Shown: positions 1 through 5,972 of the stretch, one piece after another
How positions within the stretch are numbered: the first letter of the stretch is position 1
Layout: each line of letters begins with the position of its first letter
NCBI GenBank assembly: GCA_018434645.1
Contig: JAHDOX010000120.1
Span: 1 to 13,030, forward strand
Direction of reading: 5' to 3'
Origin: Synergistales bacterium
GTDB taxonomy: Bacteria > Synergistota > Synergistia > Synergistales > Thermovirgaceae
Length of the DNA: 13,030 nucleotides
Position numbers and translations under genes: made by a program
Notes under the pieces: model-generated
Seen by the model: the letters and a program-made list of their open reading frames with translations, nothing else
What the model was told of the DNA's origin: nothing
Databases searched by the model: none

Positions 1-609
1 CCCACCCTCGGCGCAGTGGCATGACGCGTTTATTTTTGCATAGGGGACTTCATCACCGGATTCTAGGGTTACGCTTGTTGAGATTTTCATCCCGTTTGCT
101 GATGAATCTGTCTTTACGGCGAGATTTGGAGAGAAAACAAGCTTCTGGCTAACTTCTTCGAGCTTGGATGGAAGGAGAAGTTCGCCTTTAGAAGACAATA
201 GCCACAAGTCAATGGACCAGCCGTCGTGCAAGGGCGTTACGAGACCTCTCGGATCGACGAGAGGATAAAGCGGGAGGTCTGGATGTCCAGCGGCGGTCCA
301 ATTCCTGTGGGTCAGGTTGACATGGGTAAAGGAAAATGACCGGGGGATGAAGGACGGGTCGTCGGGGTTGAACTGGCGCTCGACCCAGTATGGCCAGACC
401 CAGTCCAGGTTGTGTTGAATGGCTTTCGTGTTGATAAGGCCGCGGGCATGGAAAACTATTCCGGCCCGCAAAAGCTCGATGGGTTCTTGTACCTCCGAAG
501 GCTGGGTAAAACGCCTGAGTCGGGCCAAAATGGCCAGAGGATCGACGATCCCGTGCGCCCTGGCGGCTCGTTTGACGAGAAATCTCCATGGAATCCAGCG
601 TCTCAACAT
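1..609 (-). CDS. Conserved-looking hypothetical protein, 3' end outside the window
   Basis: The minus strand is open from an ATG at 609 to the window edge, giving 203 residues without a stop, so only the N-terminal part is present. I do not recognise the family with certainty. The protein begins MLRRWIPWRFLVKRAARAHG, a basic, Trp-containing start that is not a typical signal peptide. It continues with an unusually Trp-rich, soluble-looking segment (W70, W72, W75, W104, W131, W136), including NLDWVWPYWVERQF (67-80), NLTHRNWTAAGHPD (98-111) and DPRGLVTPLHDGW (119-131). The last ~60 residues look beta-rich. Codon use and the density of such motifs argue for a real gene rather than a shadow frame. 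There is no good ribosome binding site before the ATG: AGAGG lies about 15 bases upstream, so the true start could be a nearby TTG five codons upstream. The gene lies 238 bases downstream of ilvE on the same strand, behind several stem-loops, so it is probably transcribed separately. A carbohydrate-active role is only a guess from the aromatic content. Confidence 0.72.
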   Translation of the reverse strand, partial: MLRRWIPWRFLVKRAARAHGIVDPLAILARLRRFTQPSEVQEPIELLRAGIVFHARGLINTKAIQHNLDWVWPYWVERQFNPDDPSFIPRSFSFTHVNLTHRNWTAAGHPDLPLYPLVDPRGLVTPLHDGWSIDLWLLSSKGELLLPSKLEEVSQKLVFSPNLAVKTDSSANGMKISTSVTLESGDEVPYAKINASCHCAEGG

Positions 610-735
610 GCAAAAAAGATACAACCTCTGCGAAAAAAACGAAACCCGAGGGGAGAAATTGGTGCTTGACGAAGGGAGGAAAAGGTGATAACATTACTTT
701 GCTCTGAGAGAAAGGTAGAGGAATAAAGGCCTCAC

Positions 736-752
736 CCGGGAGAAGCTCCCGG
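736..752 (-). other. Small stem-loop between ilvE and the partial gene
   Basis: A perfect 7-bp inverted repeat CCGGGAG/CTCCCGG is separated by a 3-base loop. On the minus strand it is the third stem-loop after ilvE. A weak T-containing stretch (GGCCTTTATTCC) follows about 7 bases later. It may be part of a composite terminator or of the leader of the downstream partial gene. No function can be assigned from the sequence alone. Confidence 0.4.
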
Positions 753-754
753 TT

Positions 755-802
755 ATAAAAGGGTCCTTAGGGGAATGTTAAAAGCAGGCCAAACAAGGAC
801 CC
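755..802 (-). terminator. Candidate terminator downstream of ilvE (second stem-loop)
   Basis: GGGTCCTT (802-795 on the minus strand) pairs perfectly with AAGGACCC (768-761), and TTTTAT follows directly. This has the layout of an intrinsic terminator for minus-strand transcription from ilvE. The 26-base loop is long for a classical terminator, so the call is moderate. It may act together with the stronger stem-loop immediately upstream. Confidence 0.45.
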
Positions 803-806
803 GAAG

Positions 807-836
807 CGAAGGCCAGGCTGAAAAGCCTGGCCTTCG
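807..836 (-). terminator. Strong stem-loop just after ilvE
   Basis: A 13-bp perfect stem (807-819 with 824-836, core GAAGGCCAGGCT) is closed by a 4-base loop and begins 11 bases past the ilvE stop codon. On the minus strand the loop is TTTC; on the plus strand it would be a GAAA tetraloop. There is no T tract immediately after it, so it may be a 3'-end stabilising structure or the first half of a composite terminator with the next stem-loop. I infer that it ends or protects the ilvE transcript. Confidence 0.55.
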
Positions 837-847
837 TGCGTGGTGTC

Positions 848-1873
848 TTATTTCACCTCGTGAATCCAGCCCTCAGGGGCCTCTATATCGCCGAATTGTA
901 TTCCGACAAGCGTTTCGTAAAGTTTTTTAGTTGCAGGCCCTACCTCGGTTTCGCTGTAGAACACGTGTTTTTTACCCTTGTATTCGATTCCGCCGATGGG
1001 TGTAATCACAGCGGCGGTTCCGCAGGCTCCGGCTTCGGCAAGTTGGTCGAGCTCATCGATGTAGATATCCCTTTCCTCGGCTTCCATGTTCAGATAGTCT
1101 TTTGCCACCTGAACCAGTGACTTCCTGGTCACGCTGGGCAGTATGGATGGAGAATTGGGAGTCACGAACTTGTTGTCCTTCGTTATGCCGAAAAAGTTTG
1201 CCGCTCCGACTTCCTCGATTTTGGTATGAGTTGCGGGGTCGAGGTAGATGCAGTCCGCAAAGCCTTTTTTTGCGGCTTCTTCGTGCGGGAGCAGGCTTGC
1301 CGCGTAGTTGCCTCCTACCTTCGCTGCCCCGGTGCCGTTTGGAGCGGCCCTGTCGTATTCAGTCACCACAAAGTTGACGGGGCTCAGGCCACCCTTGAAA
1401 TATGCACCCACAGGCATGCAGAAAACGCAGAAAATATACTCCGTTGCCGGTTTGACGCCTATATTTTCACCGGCTCCGATCAAAAAAGGTCTGATGTAAA
1501 GGGTAGCACCTGTACCGTAAGGTGGTACATAGGCTTCGTTCGCCTTTACAACCTGCTCGCAGGCATCTATGAACTTCTCTACAGGTATTTCAGGCATAAC
1601 GAGTCTTTTGGCGCTGTCCTGCATGCGTTTTGCGTTCATGTCGGGCCTGAAAAGCTGAATTTTGCCGCTCTTTGTACGGTAGGCTTTAAGACCTTCGAAA
1701 CATTCCTGGCCATAATGCAATACGTTCGCCGCTTCGCTTAATGCGATCGTATTATCCTCCACTAGCTTGCCATCGTCCCACTTGCCGTCTTTCCACTTGG
1801 AAATGTAGCGGTAGTCTGTTTTCATGTACTTGAAGCCCAGGTTCTCCCAATCGATATCGACTGTCTTGCTCAT
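848..1873 (-). CDS. ilvE: Branched-chain amino acid aminotransferase
   Basis: This is a PLP-dependent class IV (fold type IV) aminotransferase of 341 residues. It interconverts leucine, isoleucine and valine with their 2-oxo acids using glutamate/2-oxoglutarate, in the cytoplasm. Family motifs visible are GQECFEGLKAYR (55-66), YIRPFLIGAGENIGV (126-140), AAKVGGNYAASL (183-194) with the Schiff-base lysine at K185, EEVGAANFF (220-228) at the PLP-binding glutamate, and GTAAVITPIGG near the C-terminus. This pattern matches the longer BCAT type shared by eukaryotes and many bacteria rather than the ~300-residue E. coli IlvE. The ATG has a strong AGGGGG ribosome binding site about 9 bases upstream. 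The gene is isolated from other ilv/leu genes. In amino-acid-fermenting anaerobes such an enzyme often works in the catabolic direction, but the sequence does not decide this. Upstream lie tandem repeats and a possible leader ORF. Stem-loops follow it. Confidence 0.95.
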   Translation of the reverse strand: MSKTVDIDWENLGFKYMKTDYRYISKWKDGKWDDGKLVEDNTIALSEAANVLHYGQECFEGLKAYRTKSGKIQLFRPDMNAKRMQDSAKRLVMPEIPVEKFIDACEQVVKANEAYVPPYGTGATLYIRPFLIGAGENIGVKPATEYIFCVFCMPVGAYFKGGLSPVNFVVTEYDRAAPNGTGAAKVGGNYAASLLPHEEAAKKGFADCIYLDPATHTKIEEVGAANFFGITKDNKFVTPNSPSILPSVTRKSLVQVAKDYLNMEAEERDIYIDELDQLAEAGACGTAAVITPIGGIEYKGKKHVFYSETEVGPATKKLYETLVGIQFGDIEAPEGWIHEVK

Positions 1874-1892
1874 AGCTTTTCCCCCTTTTACC

Positions 1893-1903
1893 GGCTTTTA
1901 GCC
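1893..1903 (-). other. Short hairpin before the ilvE ribosome binding site
   Basis: GGCTAAAAGCC on the minus strand folds into a 4-bp stem with an AAA loop. It overlaps the stop codon of the possible leader ORF and lies about 8 bases upstream of the ilvE Shine-Dalgarno sequence. It is weak on its own. It is listed because of its position between the leader ORF and ilvE. Confidence 0.25.
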
Positions 1904-1966
1904 TTTTAGTAGAATTTCCCTGTATGCCTGCTTTTTTAGTTTAGCTAAATTCGCGATAAATTGCAT
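1898..1966 (-). CDS. Possible 22-residue leader peptide upstream of ilvE
   Basis: An ATG at 1966 on the minus strand opens a frame that ends in TAA at 1898, 24 bases before the ilvE start. The peptide starts MQFIANLAKLKK and ends REILLKG. It has four Leu and two Ile codons in 22, including an uninterrupted Ile-Leu-Leu run (ATT CTA CTA) just before the stop. An AGGT lies 8 bases upstream of the ATG and could act as a weak ribosome binding site. Short frames of this size occur by chance. What supports it is its position before a branched-chain amino acid gene, the Ile-Leu-Leu block and the hairpin at its stop. No clear terminator/antiterminator pair is visible, so classical attenuation is unproven. 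Confidence 0.25.
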   Translation of the reverse strand: MQFIANLAKLKKQAYREILLKG

Positions 1967-1973
1967 CCCGCCG

Positions 1974-2000
1974 GACCTATATGACCTTTATGACCTTCGA
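1974..2000 (-). repeat. Three tandem 9-bp repeats upstream of ilvE, possible operator
   Basis: The plus strand reads GACCTATAT, GACCTTTAT, GACCTTCGA at 1974, 1983 and 1992, with an exact 9-bp period. On the minus (ilvE) strand this gives three copies of an AGGTC half-site. The array lies 101-127 bases upstream of the ilvE start and next to the possible leader ORF. Repeated half-sites in an intergenic region suggest a regulator binding site, but the regulator is unknown. The 9-bp period is slightly short of one helical turn. No convincing -10/-35 pair was found in the 1874-2128 intergenic stretch, and I see nothing else in it beyond this array, the leader ORF and a TTTAGCTAAA palindrome at 1940-1949. 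Confidence 0.4.
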
Positions 2001-2129
2001 ACTGTCTTTCGGTTTATGTAAAGGGAAGAAACACGGAAGCAGCCTGGTTTTGTGAACAGGATTTGTGCAGTCCGGCAAGTAACGCGGGACTCGTAATTTG
2101 TCAGGTATTCCGTGAATGGGCGTGGTTGG

Positions 2130-2175
2130 AAAAAATAAAAAAAAGGAAGGACACCGCTAAAGCATCCTTCCTTTT
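2130..2175 (-). terminator. Intrinsic terminator of the tRNA operon
   Basis: AAAAGGAAGGA (2175-2165 on the minus strand) pairs perfectly with TCCTTCCTTTT (2151-2141) around a 13-base loop. A long T tract follows, broken by one A, running to about 2130. It begins 8 bases past the CCA end of the tRNA-Glu gene. It is a textbook rho-independent terminator and separates tRNA transcription from ilvE, so ilvE needs its own promoter. Confidence 0.85.
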
Positions 2176-2183
2176 GTGTTTGC

Positions 2184-2259
2184 TGGTAGCCCCAACGGGA
2201 TTCGAACCCGTGTTACAGGACTGAGAACCCTGGGTCCTGGACCGCTAGACGATGGGGCC
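2184..2259 (-). tRNA. tRNA-Glu (anticodon CUC)
   Basis: The gene is 76 bases long with the 3' CCA encoded. The acceptor stem pairs GGCCCCA with TGGGGCT, with a G1-U72 wobble and discriminator A. The D-arm sequence GTCTAGCGGTCCAGGAC is typical of tRNA-Glu. The anticodon arm CAGGG-TTCTCAG-TCCTG places CTC at positions 34-36, decoding GAG. The T-arm contains GGGTTCGAATCCC. The gene follows tRNA-Gln by 12 bases and is followed by a strong terminator, so the two are cotranscribed. The C34 isoacceptor reads only GAG, so a UUC isoacceptor for GAA must be encoded elsewhere in the genome. Confidence 0.95.
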
Positions 2260-2271
2260 ACTTTAATGCTT

Positions 2272-2346
2272 TGGCTGGGGGACAGGGACTCGAACCCCGA
2301 CTTCTTGATCCAGAGTCAAGCGTCCTGCCAATTAGACGATCCCCCA
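2272..2346 (-). tRNA. tRNA-Gln (anticodon CUG)
   Basis: The gene is 75 bases long with CCA encoded. The acceptor stem pairs TGGGGGA with TCCCCCA, with discriminator G; U1-A72 is characteristic of bacterial tRNA-Gln. The anticodon arm CTTGA-CTCTGGA-TCAAG gives CTG at positions 34-36, decoding CAG. The T-arm contains GGGGTTCGAGTCCC. It is the first gene of a two-tRNA unit with tRNA-Glu. In bacteria without glutaminyl-tRNA synthetase, both tRNAs of such a pair are charged by glutamyl-tRNA synthetase and the Gln one is completed by GatCAB. Whether that applies here cannot be seen. Confidence 0.95.
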
Positions 2347-2380
2347 ATCAGCGCGAAACTCCCAGCGGAGCGCGTCGCAT

Positions 2381-2409
2381 ATATTATCATGGGTTTTGCC
2401 CTCACGCAA
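2381..2409 (-). promoter_or_regulatory. Candidate sigma-70 promoter for the tRNA-Gln/tRNA-Glu unit
   Basis: On the minus strand, TTGCGT (2409-2404) and TAATAT (2386-2381) are separated by exactly 17 bases. A GC-rich discriminator-like stretch (GCGACGCG) follows the -10, as at many stable-RNA promoters. The start of transcription would fall near 2374, about 28 bases before the mature tRNA-Gln 5' end. The promoter lies just past the stop codon of the antiporter gene, with no terminator between them, so some read-through from upstream is also possible. Confidence 0.6.
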
Positions 2410-2433
2410 TAGGGGCGAGGCTTGACAGGGCTT

Positions 2434-4395
2434 TCATTTCCCGCCGAGATCTGTGATGAACCTCCTGTTTTGTTCTTCAGTTCCGACAACGGCGATATAA
2501 TCGCCAGCCTGGAATGTAAAATCGCCGTCGATGTCCGATATAAGTCTTCCCGAACGACTGACGGCGACAACGGACAGACCCCATCTGGAGCGGATTCCAG
2601 CTTCGTGGAGCCTGATGCCTGCCAGGGGATTGGCATCTTTCAGGTAGAGCCATTCAAGATGGATCATTCCGGAAGCTCCCCTGAGATCGGCAAGGGCTTC
2701 AAATTCCGGGTAGCTGTCATACAGGCTGTTGTAGGTCACGCGACGCAGGGCTTCCAGTTTACGCTGGATAACTGAGGCAGCTGTTCCGAGCTGGATCAAT
2801 ACCTGGCGAGCCATTTCAAGGCCCGCTTCCTGTTCGGGATCGATAATCAGCGAAACGCCGTGACTTTCAAGGATGTGTTGGTCCTCCTTGCCCTCGGCTC
2901 TGGCGATAATGCGGATGTTCGGGCTGCGTTTTTTGGCCGCGCGGATGATGTCCAGAATTTCCATTCGGCCTTTCACGGTGACGATCAGGAATTTGGCCTT
3001 ATCGACGCTTGCGGCCTGGAGAATGGTATCCTGACCGGGATCGCCGAAAATCAGGGGGAGACCTTCCCTTTGTTCGTCGATAAACGTGGCATGGTGGGGT
3101 TCGACAATGATGTGAGAATGCCCTAGGCTCTTAAGCGCAAAGGCGACGCAGCGTCCATAGGCACCGCCGCCGGCGATGATGACATGGTCGGAGAGCCCTG
3201 TCTCGGGGAGGTTTACGGTTCTGATTTCATCGGGTTTGAAAAATCGTTTGAGAAAACCGTGGACCGGCCCCGTGAAGCCTGTCATCAGCGGGCCGAGAAG
3301 CATTGACAAAATAACGACGTTCAGTGCCAGTGAATACAGGGTATGTCCGATGGAGCCCATATCCAGACCCTGTTGGAGAACGATAAAGGAAATTTCCGAG
3401 ATGGGTATCATGCCGAAAAACATGGCCAGCGGGATGATATTCCGGTATCCGAAGGCCCTTCCCGTTGCTGCAAGGATGATGCCTTTTCCCGTCAATACTG
3501 CGGCAAGGATGGTCATTATGGTCCCGGTGTGAGAAAGAAGGAAAGAGGGATCGAAAAGCATTCCAATGGTGACGAAAAAAAGAAGTCCGAAGATATCCCG
3601 AATGGGAATGAGATCACTCAGGGCAGAGCGACCGTAGTCGGATTCACTTAGGGTAAGTCCGGCGAGAAAAGCGCCGAAAGCAAAGGAAAGACCAATTGCA
3701 TAGGTCAGGTATCCGATCCCCAGGCCTACTGCGGTGACAGTTAAAAGGAACAGTTCCCGTGATTCCCACTGTGCCACGTGTTTCATGAGTTGCGGAAGAA
3801 ACCTGGCTCCAACGAAGAACATAAGCGAGACGAAAAGGACAACTTTTATCAGGGGAAGAGCGACGCCTGCGGGAGAAAGCCCTGAGTTTCCAAGGCTCAT
3901 CATTATAACCATGAGTGGGATGATGAGGATATCCTGGACAATGGACATCCCCAGCATGACCTGGCTTGAAAGGGTCCCCATCTGTCCGCGCGAAGACAGC
4001 GTCTTGAGGATAACCGCCGTGCTTGAGGATGAGATGGCGACGGCAAACCAGAGTGATGGTATGAGGCCCCAGCCAAAGACGTTTCCCAGCGATACGCCGA
4101 GAAGCATGGTCAAGGTGATTTGAATGGAAGAGCCCGCTATGGCCACGGCCCTGATCGGCAGGAGGCTTTTCAGCGAGAATTCGAGACCAAGCGAGAAAAG
4201 CAGAAGGGCAACTCCGATTTCAGCGAGTTGCTCTATTTCATCGACTTCCGAGACGGTGATGCCGCCGGTGAAGGGGCCGATGGCGATTCCGGCAAGGATG
4301 TAGCCCAGTATCAGCGGCTGGTTCAATTTCTTCGCAATAATGCCGCCCAAAAGGCCTGCGATGACGACGATGATCAGATCTGTTGCAATGCCCAT
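2434..4395 (-). CDS. CPA2-family monovalent cation/proton antiporter with RCK (TrkA-N/TrkA-C) domains
   Basis: This 653-residue inner-membrane protein resembles KefB/KefC/YbaL-type transporters, which exchange K+ or Na+ for H+ across the cytoplasmic membrane. The first ~380 residues hold about a dozen hydrophobic segments with typical CPA2 features, such as LNQPLILGYILAGIAIGP, LLLFSLGLEFSL, AISSSSTAVILKTL and SIVQDILIIPL, where Q154-D155 marks the ion-binding helix. Residues ~400-520 form a TrkA-N (RCK) nucleotide-binding domain with the glycine motif GGGAYG (409-414). The C-terminal ~90 residues resemble TrkA-C, a ligand-gating domain. I chose the ATG at 4395 because GAGGGG sits 5 bases before it. 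The ATG at 4398 is too close to that site. A TTG at 4431 would start inside the candidate -10 element. The gene is monocistronic or followed by the tRNA unit, and diverges from the aldolase gene. Substrate specificity cannot be read from the sequence. Confidence 0.9.
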   Translation of the reverse strand: MGIATDLIIVVIAGLLGGIIAKKLNQPLILGYILAGIAIGPFTGGITVSEVDEIEQLAEIGVALLLFSLGLEFSLKSLLPIRAVAIAGSSIQITLTMLLGVSLGNVFGWGLIPSLWFAVAISSSSTAVILKTLSSRGQMGTLSSQVMLGMSIVQDILIIPLMVIMMSLGNSGLSPAGVALPLIKVVLFVSLMFFVGARFLPQLMKHVAQWESRELFLLTVTAVGLGIGYLTYAIGLSFAFGAFLAGLTLSESDYGRSALSDLIPIRDIFGLLFFVTIGMLFDPSFLLSHTGTIMTILAAVLTGKGIILAATGRAFGYRNIIPLAMFFGMIPISEISFIVLQQGLDMGSIGHTLYSLALNVVILSMLLGPLMTGFTGPVHGFLKRFFKPDEIRTVNLPETGLSDHVIIAGGGAYGRCVAFALKSLGHSHIIVEPHHATFIDEQREGLPLIFGDPGQDTILQAASVDKAKFLIVTVKGRMEILDIIRAAKKRSPNIRIIARAEGKEDQHILESHGVSLIIDPEQEAGLEMARQVLIQLGTAASVIQRKLEALRRVTYNSLYDSYPEFEALADLRGASGMIHLEWLYLKDANPLAGIRLHEAGIRSRWGLSVVAVSRSGRLISDIDGDFTFQAGDYIAVVGTEEQNRRFITDLGGK

Positions 4396-4430
4396 CATTT
4401 CCCCTCGTTTCCCCTTGATGACTGGAATCA

Positions 4431-4460
4431 ATCATACTCGAGGTGATGACGTAACTCCAA
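4431..4460 (-). promoter_or_regulatory. Candidate promoter for the antiporter gene
   Basis: The minus strand has TTGGAG (4460-4455) and TATGAT (4436-4431) separated by 18 bases. The -10 matches the consensus in five of six positions and the -35 in three of six. The predicted start of transcription near 4424 leaves a leader of about 29 bases before the ATG at 4395, with its GAGGGG ribosome binding site. The upstream edge overlaps a direct repeat. Confidence 0.42.
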
Positions 4461-4478
4461 CCGGGACGTGAACCGGGA
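4459..4478. repeat. 8-bp direct repeat in the divergent promoter region
   Basis: AACCGGGA occurs at 4459-4466 and again at 4471-4478, separated by CGTG, so the copies are 12 bp apart. The first copy touches the -35 of the candidate antiporter promoter. The repeat lies about 40 bases upstream of the candidate aldolase -10. Its position suits a regulator controlling one or both divergent genes. This is inference from position only. Confidence 0.3.
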
Positions 4479-4516
4479 AATCGAAAAAGGACAATTTTAT
4501 CCTGAAGGACTGTGCT

Positions 4517-4527
4517 TGTTATACAAT
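4517..4527 (+). promoter_or_regulatory. Weak candidate -10 region for the aldolase gene
   Basis: TGTTATACAAT contains TACAAT (five of six matches to the -10 consensus) or, read one step earlier, an extended -10 of the form TGnTATACA. No good -35 is present at the right distance; TTTTAT at 4495-4500 is the nearest AT-rich candidate. Transcription from here would leave a leader of about 55 bases before the ATG at 4589. Confidence 0.3.
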
Positions 4528-4588
4528 GAGAGCATTATCAGAGATGATGTCGGTTTCTCCTTCAGGAAATATTCGGGAGGTGTATCTT

Positions 4589-5854
4589 ATGCATGTCGAG
4601 TCCGGGGCTTACAAGGAGTTACTTGTGAAAAGGCCCCTGAACGTTCAGGCTGTTTACGAGACGGAGCCGGTGGCGATCGCGAGTGGACGGGATATCGCGG
4701 AGGCGGCCAAAAAGACAAACTCGATAGTCCTTGCGGCGAACGTGCGAACCCCCCTGACGATAAAAGGAGTCCTGAAAGCAGCGAAAAAACTTAATGCCGC
4801 AGTCTTGTTGGAGCTGGCGAAATCGGAGTCTACCTATTGCGGTTGTACGTTTGACAATGTCCCCGATTACGCGGTGAAATATTCAGCCGAATTGGGGCAT
4901 GGCGTGGTTTTCGGATTGCACGTGGACCATTACGTTATCAAATCCAGGGAAGATCTGCTCAAGTCCATAGCCCATCTGAGAGGTATTATGGAACGAGGCT
5001 GGACTTCAGTCGCCATCGACGCTTCTCACAACCCTGACTGGGAGAATCTGGCCTTTACCAGGGACGTGGCCATGCAAATCCCAGCTTACATGGGCCTGGA
5101 AGTGGAAGTAGGCGAGATAAAAGGGCCCGGAGAGTTGACCACCGTGGAAGAGGCTCTTTTTTTCATCGGCGGCCTGAATGCCTGGGGAATCTTCCCGGAT
5201 TATCTGGCGATTTCAAATGGCAGCAAGCACGGGACCTACGATACCAGCGTCGGAGAAGCCGAGGGGATAGATCTTGAAAAGACCGGTGAAATTGCAGGAG
5301 CAATAGCCCCGTATGGAGTGACCATTGCACAGCATGGCATTTCGGGAACTCCTCTGGACAAGGTCTCCGCCTTCTCGCAATATGGCATCAACAAGGGTAA
5401 TTTGGGCACCCTCTGGCAAAACATTGTTTTTGGTCTGGAGATGGATCCACAAACGGGTAACGCCGTTACCAGAGACGGTTCCTATGTAAAGGATCCGAAC
5501 CGCGGGGTTCCGGAAGAACTGTGGCGCAAGATCGTTGAATGGGCCGATGAACAGGGATATTCACGTAAGGATGGCAACTACAAAAAGGCCAACAAGCCTT
5601 TCCATGAAATGATCATATCCCTGCCCGAAAAGAGACAGGAAATGATCGTGGAGGAGACGGCGGAATGGGCCGAGAGATATATAGAGGCTTTTCACGGCGA
5701 AGGGACTGCCGAAGCCGTCATGGAAACATTGTCCAGAAGACTTGACCATAATGCCGCTCCCGAGAGAAACATACTCGGCAGGCGGGCTGAGTTCATTCCC
5801 GACAGGGCGCCGAAAAGGCAAGCACGGGTATCGGGAGAGGACTATTCTGATTAA
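4589..5854 (+). CDS. Divergent class II (metal-dependent) fructose-bisphosphate aldolase-like protein
   Basis: This 421-residue cytoplasmic protein is probably a zinc-dependent class II aldolase of the FbaA/KbaY superfamily, cleaving or forming fructose 1,6-bisphosphate or a related ketose phosphate. Equivalents of the metal and catalytic residues are visible: LHVDHY (110-115) with D113 and H114, VAIDASH (161-167), LEVEVGEIKG (170-179) with the Glu ligand region, GSKHGTYD (211-218) with H214, and AQHGISGTP (247-255) with H249. An Asn-rich phosphate-binding segment GINKGNLGTLWQN follows. It is longer than the usual ~285-360 residues. The last ~90 residues (after about 330) form a charged, helical C-terminal extension. 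YCGCTFDN (83-90) is an unusual Cys pair near the active-site barrel. The ATG at 4589 has GGGAGGT 8 bases upstream; an in-frame ATG at 4526 lacks such a site. It is followed by stem-loops and the RNase J gene. The exact substrate is uncertain. Confidence 0.82.
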   Translation: MHVESGAYKELLVKRPLNVQAVYETEPVAIASGRDIAEAAKKTNSIVLAANVRTPLTIKGVLKAAKKLNAAVLLELAKSESTYCGCTFDNVPDYAVKYSAELGHGVVFGLHVDHYVIKSREDLLKSIAHLRGIMERGWTSVAIDASHNPDWENLAFTRDVAMQIPAYMGLEVEVGEIKGPGELTTVEEALFFIGGLNAWGIFPDYLAISNGSKHGTYDTSVGEAEGIDLEKTGEIAGAIAPYGVTIAQHGISGTPLDKVSAFSQYGINKGNLGTLWQNIVFGLEMDPQTGNAVTRDGSYVKDPNRGVPEELWRKIVEWADEQGYSRKDGNYKKANKPFHEMIISLPEKRQEMIVEETAEWAERYIEAFHGEGTAEAVMETLSRRLDHNAAPERNILGRRAEFIPDRAPKRQARVSGEDYSD

Positions 5855-5855
5855 A

Positions 5856-5906
5856 CCCTGGTAGAAAGAACCAGAGGGAAATACGGGGGTGGCGATGGCC
5901 ACCCCC
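5856..5906 (+). terminator. Two stem-loops between the aldolase and RNase J genes
   Basis: The first, CTGGT/ACCAG (5858-5862 with 5870-5874), is extended by flanking C/G pairs around a bulge and starts right at the aldolase stop codon. The second is stronger: a 9-bp perfect stem GGGGGTGGC/GCCACCCCC (5885-5893 with 5898-5906) with a GATG loop. Neither is followed by a T tract, so they are not clear intrinsic terminators. They may set the aldolase mRNA 3' end, partially attenuate, or form part of the RNase J leader. Confidence 0.4.
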
Positions 5907-5972
5907 AAACATTGCGTGACCTGCCCTTAAAAAGGAAAAGTCATGTTAGGATGTTTATTTGGAGGTGTATCA

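Noticed and set aside
412..688. Two overlapping plus-strand frames
   Set aside because: They are antisense to the partial gene, have no good ribosome binding site and no recognisable protein features.
209..694. A 161-codon minus-strand frame overlapping the partial gene
   Set aside because: Its translation is low-complexity, Arg/Ser/Pro rich and lacks motifs. The neighbouring frame (609 to the edge) gives a coherent protein, so this one is a shadow.
4396..4431. TTG start at 4431 for the antiporter
   Set aside because: It has no ribosome binding site and falls inside the candidate -10 element. The ATG at 4395 has GAGGGG at proper spacing.
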